Shown here piece by piece: positions 5,951 to 6,843 of a DNA stretch of 6,843 nt (position 1 is its first letter; every line of letters begins with the position of its first letter). The notes below the pieces were generated by a model. That model saw nothing but the letters and a program-made list of their open reading frames with translations. It did no database searches and had not been told where the DNA came from. The stretch lies in contig URVD01000097.1 in NCBI GenBank assembly GCA_900551195.1, positions 1-6,843 of the forward strand, written 5' to 3'. Origin of the DNA: an uncultured Collinsella sp. (GTDB lineage: Bacteria > Actinomycetota > Coriobacteriia > Coriobacteriales > Coriobacteriaceae). The translations under genes and the position numbers were made by a program.

Positions 5951-5973
5951 CATAGGTAACATATCATCGAGTT

Positions 5974-5979
5974 AGTTTA
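5974..5979 (-). promoter_or_regulatory. Possible extended -10 element upstream of the SepIVA-like gene
   Basis: The minus strand reads TGG followed by TAAACT, a 4-of-6 match to TATAAT with an upstream TG. A T-rich tract lies about 17-18 nt further upstream but is a poor -35. It sits in the 68-nt spacer after coaD. This is weak evidence. Confidence 0.2.
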
Positions 5980-5983
5980 CCAC

Positions 5984-5997
5984 ATGCCACCAGGCAT
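5984..5997. repeat. Perfect small inverted repeat between coaD and the SepIVA-like gene
   Basis: ATGCC and GGCAT flank the 4-nt centre ACCA (plus strand). On the minus strand the T-run (TTTTTT, 6003-5998 region) lies before the hairpin, not after it, so it does not form a standard coaD terminator. It could be an RNA hairpin or a protein site. Confidence 0.35.
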
Positions 5998-6006
5998 TAA
6001 AAAACG

Positions 6007-6504
6007 TCACGAAAAGCGATGTTTGAGTGCCTTGACCACATTGGGCGGAACAAAATTAGAGACGTCGCTACCGAGCGAGGCAATCTGGCGAACCACCGAG
6101 CTCGAGATATAGCCGTACTGCGGCGCGCTCATGACGAAGATGGACTCCAGCTCGTTATCCAAGCGATAGTTGAGGTCTGCCTGCTGCAGCTCGTACTCAA
6201 AGTCGGTCATAGCACGCAGACCCTTAACCACGGCTCCTGCTCCCTGTTCGCGAGCAAAATCGACCAAGAGGCCGGTGAAGGGCAGCACCTCAACGCCGTC
6301 AATATCACCGAGCGCCTCACGGGCCAGCGCCACGCGCTCATCGAGCATAAACGTGGTGCCCACACCGTTTTTACCCTGCGACTCGGCGACAGCGACGATC
6401 ACGCTGGGAAAGATGCGGCGGGCGCGGCGGATGACGTCGATATGGCCAAACGTGATGGGATCGAAGGTGCCCGGGACGATCACGCGGTTGATGGTGTCAC
6501 TCAT
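6007..6504 (-). CDS. coaD: Phosphopantetheine adenylyltransferase (PPAT)
   Basis: CoaD transfers AMP from ATP to 4'-phosphopantetheine, giving dephospho-CoA, the next-to-last step of coenzyme A synthesis. The 165-residue length is typical. The nucleotidyltransferase motif TFGH is at 18-21 inside PGTFDPITFGHIDVIRRA. The family block KGLRAMTDFEYELQQADLN is at 94-112, and the ATP-contact loop ISSSVVRQIA at 133-142 is present. The ATG at 6504 has AGGAG 7 nt upstream, inside the end of rsmD, and overlaps rsmD by 8 nt. The rsmD-coaD pair is conserved widely. The CoA made is the donor for the ACP prosthetic arm, and acpP lies in the same block. Confidence 0.97.
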   Translation of the reverse strand: MSDTINRVIVPGTFDPITFGHIDVIRRARRIFPSVIVAVAESQGKNGVGTTFMLDERVALAREALGDIDGVEVLPFTGLLVDFAREQGAGAVVKGLRAMTDFEYELQQADLNYRLDNELESIFVMSAPQYGYISSSVVRQIASLGSDVSNFVPPNVVKALKHRFS

Positions 6505-6843
6505 GGGCGTTCTCCTGAACCGTCATGGCATCGTTGTTGTAAGCATCGGTGCCGGCGCAATCTTCCTCACTATCGTCATCGCCGACCCAACGAAGCAGGT
6601 CGACCGAGGTAATGCCGTAGCGCTTCTCGCGCACGATCTCAAAGCCTGCCGGATGCGCGCCCGCGTCGGCGGCAGCGTGCTCAAAGAGCGCGTAGGCACC
6701 CGGTACCAGCAAGCCTTGCTGAGCCAGGTTCTGCAGCAGTATCTCGACCGGCTCGGCACCAAAAGCATAGGGCGGGTCGAGCAGGACCAGATCAAAGGGG
6801 CCGCCCGGCACACGACCGCGCGAGGCACTCGCCAGCATGTCGC
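6497..6843 (-). CDS. rsmD: 16S rRNA (guanine-966-N2)-methyltransferase RsmD, C-terminal part; 5' end beyond the right edge
   Basis: RsmD methylates G966 of 16S rRNA using S-adenosylmethionine. Only the C-terminal 115 or so residues are in the window. They include the catalytic motif DPPY within FDLVLLDPPYAFG, typical of N-methyltransferases acting on exocyclic amines, and the family's closing strand block REKRYGITSVDLLRW. The start and SAM-binding motif I lie beyond position 6843; an internal ATG at 6838 is not the real start. After the core there is an acidic tail of about 28 residues (GDDDSEED and on to QENAHE) that RsmD usually lacks. The end overlaps the coaD start by 8 nt and contains the coaD ribosome binding site. 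Confidence 0.92.
   Translation of the reverse strand, partial: DMLASASRGRVPGGPFDLVLLDPPYAFGAEPVEILLQNLAQQGLLVPGAYALFEHAAADAGAHPAGFEIVREKRYGITSVDLLRWVGDDDSEEDCAGTDAYNNDAMTVQENAHE

Noticed and set aside
5939..5962. Earlier starts of the SepIVA-like gene at 5953 and 5962
   Set aside because: The clear AAAGGAG site lies downstream of both and is well spaced only for 5938.
5984..6006. Terminator after coaD formed by the ATGCC/GGCAT hairpin and nearby T-run
   Set aside because: On the transcribed minus strand the T-run comes before the hairpin, and on the plus strand the hairpin is followed by A residues, so the order is wrong for either direction.
1..6843. A mobile element, defence system, CRISPR array or new biosynthetic system
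   Set aside because: Every gene is a known housekeeping family, in a conserved order, with uniform base composition; no direct repeat arrays, transposase or integrase were seen.

Overview
This is a compact, all-minus-strand block of bacterial housekeeping genes. Read 5'->3' on the minus strand (right to left in window coordinates) the order is: rsmD (3' part) - coaD - a SepIVA/DivIVA-like coiled-coil gene - yceD (DUF177) - rpmF - plsX - acpP - rnc - smc (running off the left edge). The DNA is GC-rich with strong third-position GC, which creates many long spurious frames on the opposite strand. High GC, a short SepIVA-like gene between coaD and yceD (an actinobacterial trait) and a plsX-acpP-rnc-smc tail (a Firmicutes-like arrangement) together suggest a member of the Coriobacteriia, and Collinsella or a close relative is my best guess. 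That placement rests on memory of synteny and protein style, not on a search.

Right part (about 5440-6843): rsmD overlaps coaD by 8 nt. After a 68-nt gap with a small hairpin comes the coiled-coil gene, whose stop overlaps the yceD start by one base. These genes cover 16S rRNA methylation, coenzyme A synthesis and probably septum or envelope organisation.

Middle (about 3410-5440): yceD (rRNA/ribosome-linked), rpmF (ribosomal protein L32, only 59 codons), then an 87-nt spacer, plsX, a 124-nt spacer and acpP. The rpmF-plsX spacer is the most structured non-coding DNA here: a possible -10 box, a 14-bp palindrome and a 12-bp stem followed by T residues that ends just before the plsX ribosome binding site. 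The plsX and acpP products link acyl-ACP to phospholipid synthesis, and CoaD makes the precursor of the CoA that supplies ACP's prosthetic group.

Left part (1-3165): rnc (RNase III, TTG start) and smc (GTG start) follow acpP with gaps of 3 and 10 nt. The smc frame is broken at about 828-840. The 5' frame ends at a TGA at the start of the hinge domain, and the rest of the hinge and the returning coiled coil continue without a stop in the next frame to the window edge. Both halves look well conserved, so a one-base indel (real mutation or sequencing/assembly error) is the simplest reading.

I see no mobile element, CRISPR array, tRNA or rRNA, and no evidence of a new biological system. The points worth a second look are the smc frameshift, the plsX leader, and two residue substitutions at normally conserved sites (ACP and RNase III).
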